A stretch of DNA of 46,421 nucleotides from Candidatus Kuenenia stuttgartensis. Lineage in GTDB: Bacteria > Planctomycetota > Planctomycetia > Pirellulales > UBA1268. The DNA lies in contig CAMCQY010000011.1 of NCBI GenBank assembly GCA_945877135.1, positions 1-46,421 of the forward strand, written 5' to 3'. The translations under genes were made by a program, and so were the position numbers. Positions 1 to 8,252 of the stretch are shown here, piece by piece. Position 1 is the first letter of the stretch. Every line of letters begins with the position of its first letter. The notes under the pieces were generated by a model. It saw nothing but the letters and a program-made list of their open reading frames with translations, did no database searches and was not told the DNA's origin.

Positions 1-1
1 C

Positions 2-397
2 ATGGCAAAAGCAGGTCCCCGCAAAAAGCTGCCCAAGGAACTGGCCGTCATCAACGCCGACAACTGCACAGGCTGCGAGTCGTGCCTGGAGGTCTGCCCG
101 GTCGACTGCATCTTCAAGGTGCAGCAATATGACAAGTTCCACAACCTGCAGAGCTGGTGCGAGATTGACATCGAGCGGTGCGTGGGCTGCGAGGTCTGCG
201 TGCACATCCCGGGCAAGAAGTCGAATCCCTACGACCTCAAGGTCTGCCCGTGGGACGCCATCGAGATGGTGCCGACCGAGGAGGTAGCCCAGGTCGTGGC
301 CCAGATCGGCGGCCCGCCGGAGTATGTCGAAAAGAACTGGGATCGGCTCGTGGGCACGGCTCAGCATCTGGCCGAACTCAAGTGCGCCACCGGCTGA
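2..397 (+). CDS. 4Fe-4S dicluster ferredoxin-like protein
   Basis: This is a 131-residue electron carrier of the bacterial-type [4Fe-4S] ferredoxin class. The first cluster motif is CTGCESCLEVCP, around residues 22-33. The second begins CVGCEVC around residues 60-66, and its last Cys is displaced to about residue 82 (KVCPWDA), so the second loop carries an insertion of about 12 residues. There is no signal peptide, so it should be cytoplasmic. The ATG lies at base 2, directly at the window edge, and the N-terminus reads like a natural basic start (MAKAGPRKKLPK). It is probably complete, but a longer upstream reading cannot be excluded. The redox partner is unknown. The downstream gene is dprA on the same strand, 70 bp away, with no obvious functional link. 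Confidence 0.85.
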   Translation: MAKAGPRKKLPKELAVINADNCTGCESCLEVCPVDCIFKVQQYDKFHNLQSWCEIDIERCVGCEVCVHIPGKKSNPYDLKVCPWDAIEMVPTEEVAQVVAQIGGPPEYVEKNWDRLVGTAQHLAELKCATG

Positions 398-467
398 CGT
401 GGCTTGTTTGACGCAACCGGTTTGACGCATCTGGGGCCGCGGGCTACAACGTGACAAATGTTCACGT

Positions 468-1643
468 ATGAAGTCTCAGCGTTCCTCGTCACCGTCGTGC
501 TCCATGTCGTCTCATTCCATGTCCCCCGGTGATCTCCGCAGCCACGTCCGCCTCGCCTGCGTGCCGGGCATCGGCTCCCGCCTGCGGCGGCTGTTGCTCG
601 ACCGTTTCGGCACGCCCGACGGCGTGTTCGCGGCCAGCCCCGCCGAGATCGCCTCGGTCGGTCGGATCAGCCCCAAGCTCGCCGCGGCCCTGCACACCCT
701 CGCCGACGATCCGACGGCCGACGATGTGATTGCCCTCTGTAGGAAGCGGTCGGTCGACATCCTCCTTGAGGGCCGGGATACCTATCCATCGCTCCTGTCG
801 CGAATCGACGACCCTCCCGGCCTGCTCTTCGTTCGCGGCACACTCCTCCCGCAAGACTCGCTCTCGGTGGCCATCGTCGGCGCCCGGCATGCCACGGCCT
901 ATGGGCTCAAGGTCGCCGAGCAGTTCGGTGCCGGCCTCGCCCGCGCCGGATATACGGTCGTCAGCGGACTGGCGAGGGGCATCGACGCCGCCGCCCATCG
1001 CGGGGCGATCAAGGCGGGCGGCCGGACGATCGCCGTGCTCGGCAGTGGCGTGCTCAACGTCTATCCCCCAGAGCATGCCGACCTGGCCCGAGAGGTGATC
1101 GACTCGGGTGCCCTGATCAGCGAACTGCCCCCGCTGACAGACCCCAACGCGGGCACGTTTCCGCAGCGGAACCGGATCGTGTCGGGGCTGTCGCTGGGGG
1201 TGGTGGTCGTGCAGGCCGCGGACCGGTCGGGAGCCCTGATCACAGCCCGGCTCGCGACAGAACAGGGGCGGGAGGTCTTCGCGGTGCCGGGGCCGATCGA
1301 CTGCCGGATGTCGCGGGGCTGCCACGGACTGATCCGCGATGGCGCGAAGCTCGTCGCGAGCGTGGACGACATCCTGGAGGAGTTCGGGCCGCTCTTCGAG
1401 ACCGTCACGACCGCCGACGGCCGCGCCGTGAAGAGTGCGGCGGAGATCCAACTGGGCGACGTCGAACAGCGGGTGCTGGATGCCTACGACGCATTGGCCG
1501 AAGGGGAATCGAATCCCGTGAGCATCGACGAGATCGTCAACTCAAGCGGCCTCGCCGCCTCGCAGGTGCTGGCCACGATCGGCGTCCTCGAAATGCGGCG
1601 ACTGATCCGGCGGCTGCCGGGCAACCAGATTGCCAGGGCATAA
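468..1643 (+). CDS. dprA: DNA processing protein DprA
   Basis: DprA (Smf) binds single-stranded DNA taken up in transformation and loads RecA. The protein has 391 residues. An N-terminal helix-hairpin-helix/SAM-like region covers about 25-85. The Rossmann-like DNA-binding core covers about 132-290, with IVGARHATAYG, VVSGLARGIDAAAH and FPQRNRIVSGLS as hallmark motifs. A C-terminal winged-helix-like segment covers about 325-385. The first 17 residues are Ser-rich and poorly conserved in character, so ATG at 504 or 519 may be the real start. The next 340 bp hold two copies of repeat family A, then prfB. The family assignment is secure. Whether this organism is competent cannot be told from the window. 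Confidence 0.95.
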   Translation: MKSQRSSSPSCSMSSHSMSPGDLRSHVRLACVPGIGSRLRRLLLDRFGTPDGVFAASPAEIASVGRISPKLAAALHTLADDPTADDVIALCRKRSVDILLEGRDTYPSLLSRIDDPPGLLFVRGTLLPQDSLSVAIVGARHATAYGLKVAEQFGAGLARAGYTVVSGLARGIDAAAHRGAIKAGGRTIAVLGSGVLNVYPPEHADLAREVIDSGALISELPPLTDPNAGTFPQRNRIVSGLSLGVVVVQAADRSGALITARLATEQGREVFAVPGPIDCRMSRGCHGLIRDGAKLVASVDDILEEFGPLFETVTTADGRAVKSAAEIQLGDVEQRVLDAYDALAEGESNPVSIDEIVNSSGLAASQVLATIGVLEMRRLIRRLPGNQIARA

Positions 1644-1710
1644 CTCCCACGAAGCACTCTCGCGGCCCGCCCGCCCTGGCGTTGATAAAGCCCCGCCGGT
1701 AGACATCAAC

Positions 1711-1804
1711 GGATTCCCTCGCTTGCGCGTCGGGCTTGCATGGAAACGAGGCGGGGTGGCTCCCCTCCTCATACAAGCCCACAGCGCAAGCAAGGGAACG
1801 CGGG
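1711..1804. repeat. Dispersed palindromic repeat, family A, copy 1
   Basis: The left arm is GGATTCCCTCGCTTGCGCGT and continues to CGGGCTTGCATGG (1711-1743). The right arm, about 1769-1804, is its imperfect reverse complement (CAAGCCCACAGCGCAAGCAA core). The arms are separated by about 26 bp and could form a long hairpin in DNA or RNA. It lies between dprA and prfB. Open frames through it encode the repetitive peptide PAAQARE or similar and are not genes. Confidence 0.85.
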
Positions 1805-1827
1805 GAGCGTAATGGGAATGCCGCACG

Positions 1828-1920
1828 GATTCCTCTCGCTTGCGCTTCGGGCTTGCATGGGAGAGAGGCGGCGGTGATGCACAGAACGTCCAAGCCCGCA
1901 GCGCCAGCAAGGGAATGCGG
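1828..1920. repeat. Dispersed palindromic repeat, family A, copy 2
   Basis: This is a second complete palindrome immediately after copy 1. The left arm starts GGATTCCTCTCGCTTGCGCT and the right arm is CCAAGCCCGCAGCGCCAGCA, continuing to GGGAATGCGG. Together the two copies fill most of the gap between dprA and prfB (1644-1986), and I see no gene or other signal in the rest of it. Confidence 0.85.
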
Positions 1921-1986
1921 CCTCTTCTGAGCAGCATGGCGCGGGTCTCCTTCTCGTCGTGGGGCAAGCAGCGTAGACTCATGTGC

Positions 1987-3115
1987 ATGGACACAGCGCT
2001 TTTCAACCGTTCCGAAACCATCCGGGCCCGACTGCTTCAGCTGCGGGACTCTCTTTGACTGGGAGGGACGCAAGGCATCCGCGACGAAGCTTGAAGACGC
2101 GATGGGTCAGGCCGATTTCTGGAACGACACGGCCAAGGCACAGGCCACCGTCGCCCAGCTGAAAACCCTCAACACGCTGCTGAAGCCGCTCGAAGAGGCG
2201 CTCGCCGTCGGCAGCGATCTCGAAGCGCTGGAAGAACTCGCCCGCGAAGACATCTCGCTCGAAGGCGAGCTCAAGCAGGAGACGGACCGGCTCGAGAAGC
2301 TCGTCGACAGCCTCGAACTCGCCTCGCTCCTTTCCGGCCCGCACGACTCGAGCGATGCACTCGTCTCGATCCACGCCCGGGACGGCGGCACCGACGCCAA
2401 CGACTGGGCGGAGATGATGCTGCGGATGTATTCGGCCTGGGCTGGCAAGCAAGACTACACAGTCGAACTGCTCGACCGGCAGGACGACGCGGTAGCGGGC
2501 ATCCAGAGCGCCACCGTCGCGATCCGCGGCCCGTGGGCCTACGGCTACCTGAAGGGGGAGATGGGGATCCACCGGCTCGTGCGAATCAGCCCGTTCAACT
2601 CCGAGGGCAAGCGTCAGACGAGCTTCGCAGCGGTCGACGTCTCCCCAGAGATCGCCGACGACGACACCGAAGTCGAGATCCGCGACGAGGACATCCGCGA
2701 GGACGTCTTCCGGGCCAGCGGCGCCGGCGGCCAGCACGTCAACAAGACTTCCAGCGCGATCCGCCTCACCCACTTCCCAACAGGCATCGTCGTGCAATGC
2801 CAGAGCGAACGGAGCCAGCATAAAAATCGCGCCACGGCGATCAAGATGCTCCGCGCCCGTATCGCCCGGATGCAGGAGGAGAAGCGGGAGGCCGACCAAC
2901 TGGCTCGTTACAAACTGCAGCCGAAGACGGGATTCGGATCCCAGATCCGCAACTACTTTCTTCACCCCGACCAGCGGGTCAAAGACCAGCGAACGGGCCA
3001 TTACGTCGGCAACTTCCAGAGCGTGCTCGACGGCAACCTCGACGGCTTCTTCGACGCCTACCTGAGGTGGAAGGCGTCGGGATCGGCCCCACAGGCCGCT
3101 GGCGACGATTCCTGA
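1987..3115 (+). CDS. prfB: Peptide chain release factor 2, programmed +1 frameshift
   Basis: RF2 terminates translation at UGA and UAA. The gene is in two frames. A 23-codon first part starts at ATG 1987 (or ATG 1981) and runs to CTT TGA C at 2053-2059, the classic RF2 slippery stop. After a +1 shift, reading continues from GAC at 2057 to the TGA ending at 3115. The predicted product has 375 residues, close to the usual 365 or so. The codon-recognition tripeptide SPF specific to RF2 is at 2588-2596, and the catalytic GGQ motif is at 2726-2734. A CGGGA stretch lies a few bases before the slip site and may act as a weak stimulatory anti-SD pairing site. Regulation is autogenous in the family: low RF2 makes ribosomes pause at UGA and shift. 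Confidence 0.96.
2053..2059 (+). promoter_or_regulatory. RF2 +1 frameshift site CTTTGAC
   Basis: The in-frame codons CTC/TCT CTT TGA are followed by C, the universal poor-termination context of prfB. Slippage of the Leu tRNA from CUU to UUU joins the 23-codon leader to the main RF2 frame. The sequence matches the known family mechanism exactly. Confidence 0.95.
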
Positions 3116-3212
3116 CGCCTGGCCGGAAGCCCTGGCGCCGGCGTCGTCCCGTCCGCGGCTGGACTGTTTCTCGGGCCGGGATTACGATGATCTCCTTGGA
3201 GCAGGCGGTTTG

Positions 3213-3232
3213 AAACCGTGTGCGCACGGTTT
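3213..3232 (+). promoter_or_regulatory. Stem-loop between prfB and infA
   Basis: AAACCGTG (3213-3220) and CACGGTTT (3225-3232) form a perfect 8-bp stem around a TGCG loop. It sits 25 bp before the infA ATG and is followed by only two more T residues. It may be the prfB terminator or a leader hairpin of infA. The short T-run argues against a strong terminator. Confidence 0.5.
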
Positions 3233-3257
3233 TCAACAAGGATACGCAAGGTTATTC

Positions 3258-3479
3258 ATGGCGGAAAAAGAGCAGGCTCTCGAAGTGGAAGGGGTCGTCA
3301 CCCAAGCCCTCGCCAACACGCGGTTCCGCGTGCAGATCACGGGCGGCCACATCGTCAATGCTCACGTCGCGGGCAAGATGCGGAAAAACTTCATCCGCAT
3401 CGTGCCGGGAGACAAAGTGAAGGTCGAACTCTCACCCTACGACCTCACCAAGGGCCGCATCACGTTCCGCGAACGTTAA
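3258..3479 (+). CDS. infA: Translation initiation factor IF-1
   Basis: IF-1 occupies the ribosomal A site during initiation. The product has 73 residues and is a single OB-fold with the family pattern: start [12 protein letters not shown], then [18 protein letters not shown], and [19 protein letters not shown] to the end FRER. The start at 3258 fits the family length. A reading from 3210 would add 16 unrelated residues. AAGG at 3248-3251 region is a plausible but weak ribosome-binding site. It lies downstream of prfB in the same direction, so two translation factors are neighbours. It converges with tex across a repeat cluster. Confidence 0.95.
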   Translation: MAEKEQALEVEGVVTQALANTRFRVQITGGHIVNAHVAGKMRKNFIRIVPGDKVKVELSPYDLTKGRITFRER

Positions 3480-3520
3480 ATCGGCGTCACCCAAGCACCC
3501 GACGTCATCCAAGCCCCCTT

Positions 3521-3674
3521 TCATCCAAGCCCGCAGCGCAAGCAAGGGAGCTCGGGCGGCCTTATCTTTCGGACCGCAACACGCGGTTTCCCTCGCTCGC
3601 GCGTCGGGCTTGCATGGGAATGGGCGGGCGGCTTCCTTGCTCATCCAAGCCCGTGGCGCAAGCAAGGGAATTGT
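3521..3674. repeat. Dispersed palindromic repeat, family A, copy 3 (three arms)
   Basis: This copy has a right-type arm at 3521-3550, a left-type arm at about 3585-3617 (TTTCCCTCGCTCGCGCGTCG) and another right-type arm at 3641-3672. A broken arm, CATCCAAGCCCCC, sits just upstream at 3506-3518. It fills the gap between the convergent infA and tex genes. Confidence 0.85.
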
Positions 3675-3688
3675 GGGTCTGAACCGTC

Positions 3689-6352
3689 TCACCCCGTCGC
3701 TTCGCCGCCGGCCTCCGGCTCGGTCGGCGGAGAATCCTCGCGGGTCGTGAAGAATTGCTTCAGGTCACCGAAGGTTCGCAGCGGCTCCTTGCCTTCCTTC
3801 ATCTTCTTGGTCAGTGGCTTGGCGACCTTCTCTGCGGTCGCAACGTAGACCCGAGGCCCCTGCTCCCGCTGCGGAGGACGTCCGCGTCCACCACCTTGCG
3901 GGCGTCTGCCACGCTGCGGTCGTCCACCATCCTGTCCACCAACCTGCGGGCGATCGGCCCGCGGTTCGGCCGGCGTGGCACCACCACCGTTGGCCGCTGG
4001 CCCACCGGCAGCCGGAACTCGGGGCGGACGGGGTGGCCTGCCCTGCGAGCGATTCTGATCACGACCACGGCCCTGAGACCGCCGGTCCTGCTGCCGGCCT
4101 TGCTCCTGCCCTTCTTCCTGTCCATGGCCACGTCGTGATCCACCGTCCTGCCGGCCCGTGCCTGGCTTGATCATCGTGAGCGCCACGCGGCGACGGCCCT
4201 TGTCGATCTCCCGAACCCACACGCGGACGACCTGGCCGACGCTCACCACGTCGTGCGGGTCGCGAACGTAGTCATTGGAGAGATGGCTGATGTGGACGAG
4301 CCCGCTGTCATGGAGGCCGATGTCCACAAAGGCGCCAAAGTCCACGACATTGAGCACCGAGCCCAGCAGTTCCATGCCGGGCTGCAGATCCTCGAGCTTG
4401 AGCACACCCTTTTTGAAAAAGGGCTTGGGCAGATCTTCGCGGGGATCGCGGCCAGGCCGCGCCAACTGTTCCACGATGTCGGCAAGCAGCAGCCGCCCGA
4501 CGCCCAATTCGCCTGAGAGCGTCTCGAGATCAAGGGCGGCCGCACGATCCGCAAGCGACTCCGTCTGCTGTCGCCCGGCAAGATCCTCCGGTGATCCGCC
4601 CAGCCGCTCCAGCACCTTGGCGGCCACCTCGTAGCTCTCGGGATGAATCCATGTCGAGTCGAGCGGCTCGACACCGCCGGTGATTTTGAGAAAGCCGACC
4701 GCCTGCACGAACGCCGCTTCACCGAAGCCTGGCACCTCGAGCAGCTGCCGGCGGGAGGTGAACGGACCATTCTTGGCCCGCCATTCGTGCAGGTTGCGAG
4801 CCGTGGTCTGATTGAGGCCCGACACGTAGCGGAGCAGCGCTGGGCTGGCCGTGTTCACGTCCACACCCACATAGTTCACGCAGCTCTCCACGACCGCGTC
4901 GAGCGACGCATGGAGGTGCCGGGCCTTGACGTCATGCTGATAGAGGCCGACGCCGATGTTGGCCGGCTCGATCTTCACCAGCTCCGAGAGCGGATCCTGC
5001 AGCCGCCGGCCGATCGAGATCGCGCCGCGGACTGCGGCCTCGTGGCCGGGCAGTTCCTCGCGGGCATAGCCGCTGGTCGAGTAGACGCTCGCGCCTGCTT
5101 CGTTGACGATCACATAGGCGACGTCGAGTTCCTGGAGCCGACCTGTCACCAGTTCGGCCACGAGCGTCTCGGTCTCCCGACCCGCCGTACCGTTGCCGAT
5201 GGCCACGACCGTGCACGCATGCGTCGTGGCCATTTCGACGATCTTCTCGGCGGCGGCGGCCCGCTTTTCCGCCTTGCCAATGATGTGGAGCACCGCGTGC
5301 TCGAGCGGATTCCCGCACTCATCGATTGCCACCGCCTTGCATCCGCTCTTGAAACCGGGATCGAGCGCCAGCACGCGGCGGCCGGCCACCGGAGGCTGCA
5401 GGAGCAGGTTGCGGAGGTTCCTGGCAAACACCTCGACCGCGTGAGATTCGCAGTAGTCGGTCATCTCCCGGCGGAGTTCGCGTTCGAGGCTCGGCACCAC
5501 CAGCCGGGCGAGCGCATCGCCGACGCAGCCCTTGAGAAATTCAGCGTGCGGATGGCCCGCAGGTACCAGCACCTCCTCGGCGGCCGCCTGCATCTCAGCG
5601 ACGGGGCCGTCGATCCTGACCTTCAGGAGCTTGGCACGCTCGCCCCGGTTGATCGCGAGGACGCGATGCGGCGGCACCCGCTGAACATGCTCGGCGTAGT
5701 CGAAGAAGTCGCGAAAATGCTTCTCGTCCTTCGACTGTGCCTTGCCCTGGCTCTCGACCCGCTGGCTGGTGAAGCGGGCCTGACGGTGCAGGATGCCACG
5801 CAGCCGCTGCCGCACGTCGGCGTGTTCGCTGAAGTCATCGGCGATAATGTGCCCAACGCCGAGCAGCACGTCGGCGACGCTCGTCACCTGGGAATCCGGA
5901 TCGAGGAAGTCGGCCGCACGTTTGTCGAGATCGGCGGCGGCTGGATCAGCCGCGATGATTTCTCGCGCCAACGGCTCGAGCCGTCTCTGCCTGGCGATCT
6001 CGGCCAGCGAGAGCTTGCGGGGCTTGAACGGAAGATAGAGATCTTCGAGTTGTTTGGAACTCCCAGCCGCGGCGATCCGGGACTCCAACTCTGGGGTCAG
6101 CTTTCCCTGTCCCTGGATGGTTCGCAGAATGGTCTGCTTCCGATCGGCGAGTTGGCGGGCGCGGCCGACACTCTCGGCGATCAGCCGAATGCCGATCTCG
6201 TCGAGCCCGCCAGTCTGATCGCGACGATAGCGCGTGATGAAGGGAACGGTGTTCCCCTCGTCCAGCAGGCGCACAGCCACCTCGACCGCCGCTACCGGCA
6301 ACCCGAGTCGCTGGGCAATCGGCCCCAGATCGATGAGCGTTGTGGATCCCAT
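3689..6352 (-). CDS. tex: Tex-like S1 RNA-binding transcription accessory protein with long basic tail
   Basis: Tex proteins bind nucleic acid and are linked to transcription and RNA metabolism. They are the bacterial relatives of Spt6. The 887-residue product has the N-terminal Tex region (PFITRYRRDQTGGLDE), a YqgF/RNase H-like core (VLALDPGFKSGCKAVAID and VAIGNGTAGRETE), HhH motifs (YVSGLNQTTARNL, LLEVPGFGEAAFVQAVGFLK), and an S1 domain at about 650-725 (GSVLNVVDFGAFVDIGLHDS). The final 160 residues are odd. About 100 are Gly/Arg/Gln/Pro-rich and surely disordered, and they end in a short ordered-looking segment (TFGDLKQFFTTRED). Typical Tex proteins stop near residues 730-780. I chose ATG 6352. 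The longer frame to 6406 adds 18 residues that do not look family-like. Confidence 0.93.
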   Translation of the reverse strand: MGSTTLIDLGPIAQRLGLPVAAVEVAVRLLDEGNTVPFITRYRRDQTGGLDEIGIRLIAESVGRARQLADRKQTILRTIQGQGKLTPELESRIAAAGSSKQLEDLYLPFKPRKLSLAEIARQRRLEPLAREIIAADPAAADLDKRAADFLDPDSQVTSVADVLLGVGHIIADDFSEHADVRQRLRGILHRQARFTSQRVESQGKAQSKDEKHFRDFFDYAEHVQRVPPHRVLAINRGERAKLLKVRIDGPVAEMQAAAEEVLVPAGHPHAEFLKGCVGDALARLVVPSLERELRREMTDYCESHAVEVFARNLRNLLLQPPVAGRRVLALDPGFKSGCKAVAIDECGNPLEHAVLHIIGKAEKRAAAAEKIVEMATTHACTVVAIGNGTAGRETETLVAELVTGRLQELDVAYVIVNEAGASVYSTSGYAREELPGHEAAVRGAISIGRRLQDPLSELVKIEPANIGVGLYQHDVKARHLHASLDAVVESCVNYVGVDVNTASPALLRYVSGLNQTTARNLHEWRAKNGPFTSRRQLLEVPGFGEAAFVQAVGFLKITGGVEPLDSTWIHPESYEVAAKVLERLGGSPEDLAGRQQTESLADRAAALDLETLSGELGVGRLLLADIVEQLARPGRDPREDLPKPFFKKGVLKLEDLQPGMELLGSVLNVVDFGAFVDIGLHDSGLVHISHLSNDYVRDPHDVVSVGQVVRVWVREIDKGRRRVALTMIKPGTGRQDGGSRRGHGQEEGQEQGRQQDRRSQGRGRDQNRSQGRPPRPPRVPAAGGPAANGGGATPAEPRADRPQVGGQDGGRPQRGRRPQGGGRGRPPQREQGPRVYVATAEKVAKPLTKKMKEGKEPLRTFGDLKQFFTTREDSPPTEPEAGGEATG

Positions 6353-6769
6353 CCAACCTGCAGTTGCAGGTGCACCGAGTACACCGCAGACCGCTTCACT
6401 CCACATTTCCCTCGCCGTCCCATGCGTGCACGCACGGATCTATCAACGAGACTGACCAACGCCAAAAATCTATTGGCTACTCGGGGCAGGTGTCAAACTT
6501 GGAGGATTGCCAAAACGCCACCCAACCCTCCCAGCCCCCCCGAAACCATGCCGCGACCCCTGCCCTTGACGCGGGTTTGGACTGTTTCCTATTCCCCGCG
6601 AACCGGCGAATGATGGCCCCGGAGCACGTGCCCTGGGAAATGGTGGCAGCACTTTGGCTGTAGTGGATGTGGCAATTGTGACGATCTCGACGTTTGAGCG
6701 TGGTGCGGCAGCGGAATTGCCTGCCTGCCAAGATGCCATCGCGCTGCCGGCCCTGGAGATCAGCCCATC
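6353..6769. other. Intergenic region between divergent tex and aminotransferase genes
   Basis: This is 417 bp without a convincing gene. It must hold the promoters of tex (leftward) and the aminotransferase (rightward). I looked for 6S, SRP and RNase P RNA hallmarks and saw none. No repeat family A or B copy is present. Confidence 0.6.
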
Positions 6770-8101
6770 ATGACACGCCCCACCGCCTCGTCCACGCCCG
6801 CCCGCAGCCAAGTCACGCCCACCGCTCCCGATCGCGGTGCCGACGCCGCCGGCTTCCTGCCCGCCGTGCCTCTGCTGGCACTCGATCGTCAGTACGCCGT
6901 GCTCCGCGACGAGATCCGCGGCGCGCTTGACCGCGTCTGCGACTCCGGGAAGTTCGTACTTGGCCCCGACGTGCACGAACTGGAAGCCGAACTCGCCCGG
7001 TCGCTCCGGGTGCCGCATGTGATCTCGTGTGCCTCCGGCAGCGACGCTCTGCTTTTGGCGCTCATGGCCCTCGACATCAAGACAGGCGACGAGGTCATCC
7101 TGCCCAGCTACACCTTCTTCGCCACCGCCAGTGCCGTCACCCGACTCGGCGCGGTGCCGATCTTCGCCGACATCGACCCGATCACGTATCTGATCGACCC
7201 CGCCGACGTGAAGAAGAAGATCAGCAAGCGGACGAAGGCCATCGTCCCGGTCCACCTCTTCGGTCGCACCGCAGACATGGACGCACTGCTGCCGATCGCT
7301 CAGGACGCGGGACTGCCGGTCGTCGAGGACGCAGCCCAGTCGATCCTCTCGACATGGCACGGCCACTGCACCGGAGCGCTCGGCGACGTTGGCTGCTTCA
7401 GCTTCTACCCAACGAAAAACCTCGGCGGCGTCGGTGACGGCGGCTTCCTCACGACCACCCGCGATGACATCGCGGCGCGGCTCAAGCTCCTTCGGGTGCA
7501 CGGCATGGAGCCGCGGTACTACCACCAAATCGTCGGCATCAACAGCCGCCTCGACTCGCTGCAGGCCGCGGTGCTCCGCGTGAAGCTGCCGCACCTCGAT
7601 GCCTGGACCACCGCACGTCAGGTCAATGCCGCCCGCTACCAGGACCTCTTCGCCGAGTACGACTTGGCCAAGCACGTGGCGGTGCCCGGCGACGAGACCC
7701 GCGGCCGGCATGTCTGGAATCAGTTCGTCATCCGAGCGCCGGGTGGCCATCGCGATGCCCTGCGGAAACACCTCGCCGCATGCGGTGTCGGCACCGAGAT
7801 CTACTATCCCGTTCCGCTCCACTTGCAGCAGTGCTTCGAATACCTCGGCTGGCAGAAGGGCGACCTGCCCCAGACGGAACTTGCCGCCGAAGAGACGCTG
7901 GCCCTGCCGATCTTCCCGGAACTCACGGCCGATGAGCAGCGGACGGTGGTCGGCCGGATTGCCGAGTTCTTCCACGCTCCGCAGGTCGAGCGGACGACCG
8001 AAGACATCCGCCGCACCCACCAGCCGGCAGCCGTCGTCGAAGAGCCACATTTCGTGCGGCGCATGAACGCCGTAGGCCGAGCCGATGACGTGCGGTGTTA
8101 G
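6770..8101 (+). CDS. DegT/DnrJ/EryC1/StrS-family PLP aminotransferase
   Basis: Members of this family transfer an amino group to keto-sugars in nucleotide-sugar and polysaccharide biosynthesis. The product has 443 residues. The first 30 are low-complexity, and the enzyme fold starts at PLLALDRQYAVL. Features seen are CASGSDALLLALMAL (PLP phosphate region), GDEVILPSYTFFATASA, VVEDAAQSILS (the Asp that contacts the pyridine nitrogen) and SFYPTKNLGGVGDGG, which holds the Schiff-base Lys. All expected catalytic residues are present, so it should be active. The substrate cannot be named. It has no sugar-pathway neighbours in the window. A GGAG lies about 10 bp upstream of the ATG. Confidence 0.93.
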   Translation: MTRPTASSTPARSQVTPTAPDRGADAAGFLPAVPLLALDRQYAVLRDEIRGALDRVCDSGKFVLGPDVHELEAELARSLRVPHVISCASGSDALLLALMALDIKTGDEVILPSYTFFATASAVTRLGAVPIFADIDPITYLIDPADVKKKISKRTKAIVPVHLFGRTADMDALLPIAQDAGLPVVEDAAQSILSTWHGHCTGALGDVGCFSFYPTKNLGGVGDGGFLTTTRDDIAARLKLLRVHGMEPRYYHQIVGINSRLDSLQAAVLRVKLPHLDAWTTARQVNAARYQDLFAEYDLAKHVAVPGDETRGRHVWNQFVIRAPGGHRDALRKHLAACGVGTEIYYPVPLHLQQCFEYLGWQKGDLPQTELAAEETLALPIFPELTADEQRTVVGRIAEFFHAPQVERTTEDIRRTHQPAAVVEEPHFVRRMNAVGRADDVRC

Positions 8102-8158
8102 GCCCACGCGAGGGCTTGGCATCCTGCCATGCAGACCCGCTATCGCCCAACGGCCCGG

Positions 8159-8190
8159 TGTCCCCGGACTCCCGTCCGGGGCTTCATAAA
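8159..8190. repeat. Hairpin repeat, family B, copy 1
   Basis: CCCCGGA (8162-8168) pairs with TCCGGGG (8175-8181), followed by CTTCATAA. It is in the opposite orientation to copy 2 close by. It sits just after the aminotransferase stop codon, between convergent genes, and may end transcription. Confidence 0.7.
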
Positions 8191-8205
8191 CGCACAGCGT
8201 CCCGG

Positions 8206-8239
8206 CCATAAAAGCTCCCGGCGGAAGCCGGGGGACTCC
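8206..8239. repeat. Hairpin repeat, family B, copy 2
   Basis: CATAAAAGCTCCCGGCGGAA is followed by GCCGGGGGACTCCG. The stem is CCCGGC (8217-8222) with GCCGGG (8227-8232), closed by a GGAA tetraloop. It has the same layout as the copy at 30836. It lies 14 bp from the stop codon of the following minus-strand gene. Confidence 0.75.
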
Positions 8240-8252
8240 GAGTCGGCGCCGA

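Noticed and set aside
1537-2073. Minus-strand open frame with KPDAQARE and LARSVGL-like peptides between dprA and prfB
   Set aside because: The peptides come from translating the palindromic repeat family A and recur at other loci in other frames.
1987-3115. prfB as a frameshifted pseudogene
   Set aside because: The break is exactly at CTT TGA C, the family's programmed shift site, and both functional tripeptides are intact.
4643-6613. 656-codon plus-strand open frame opposite tex
   Set aside because: Its translation is rich in Arg/His/Asp with no domain pattern, and the minus strand encodes a complete Tex protein. GC-rich codon bias makes long antisense frames common here.
6407-6769. Possible stable RNA gene (SRP, 6S, RNase P) upstream of the aminotransferase
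   Set aside because: None of the conserved core sequences or pairings was found by eye.
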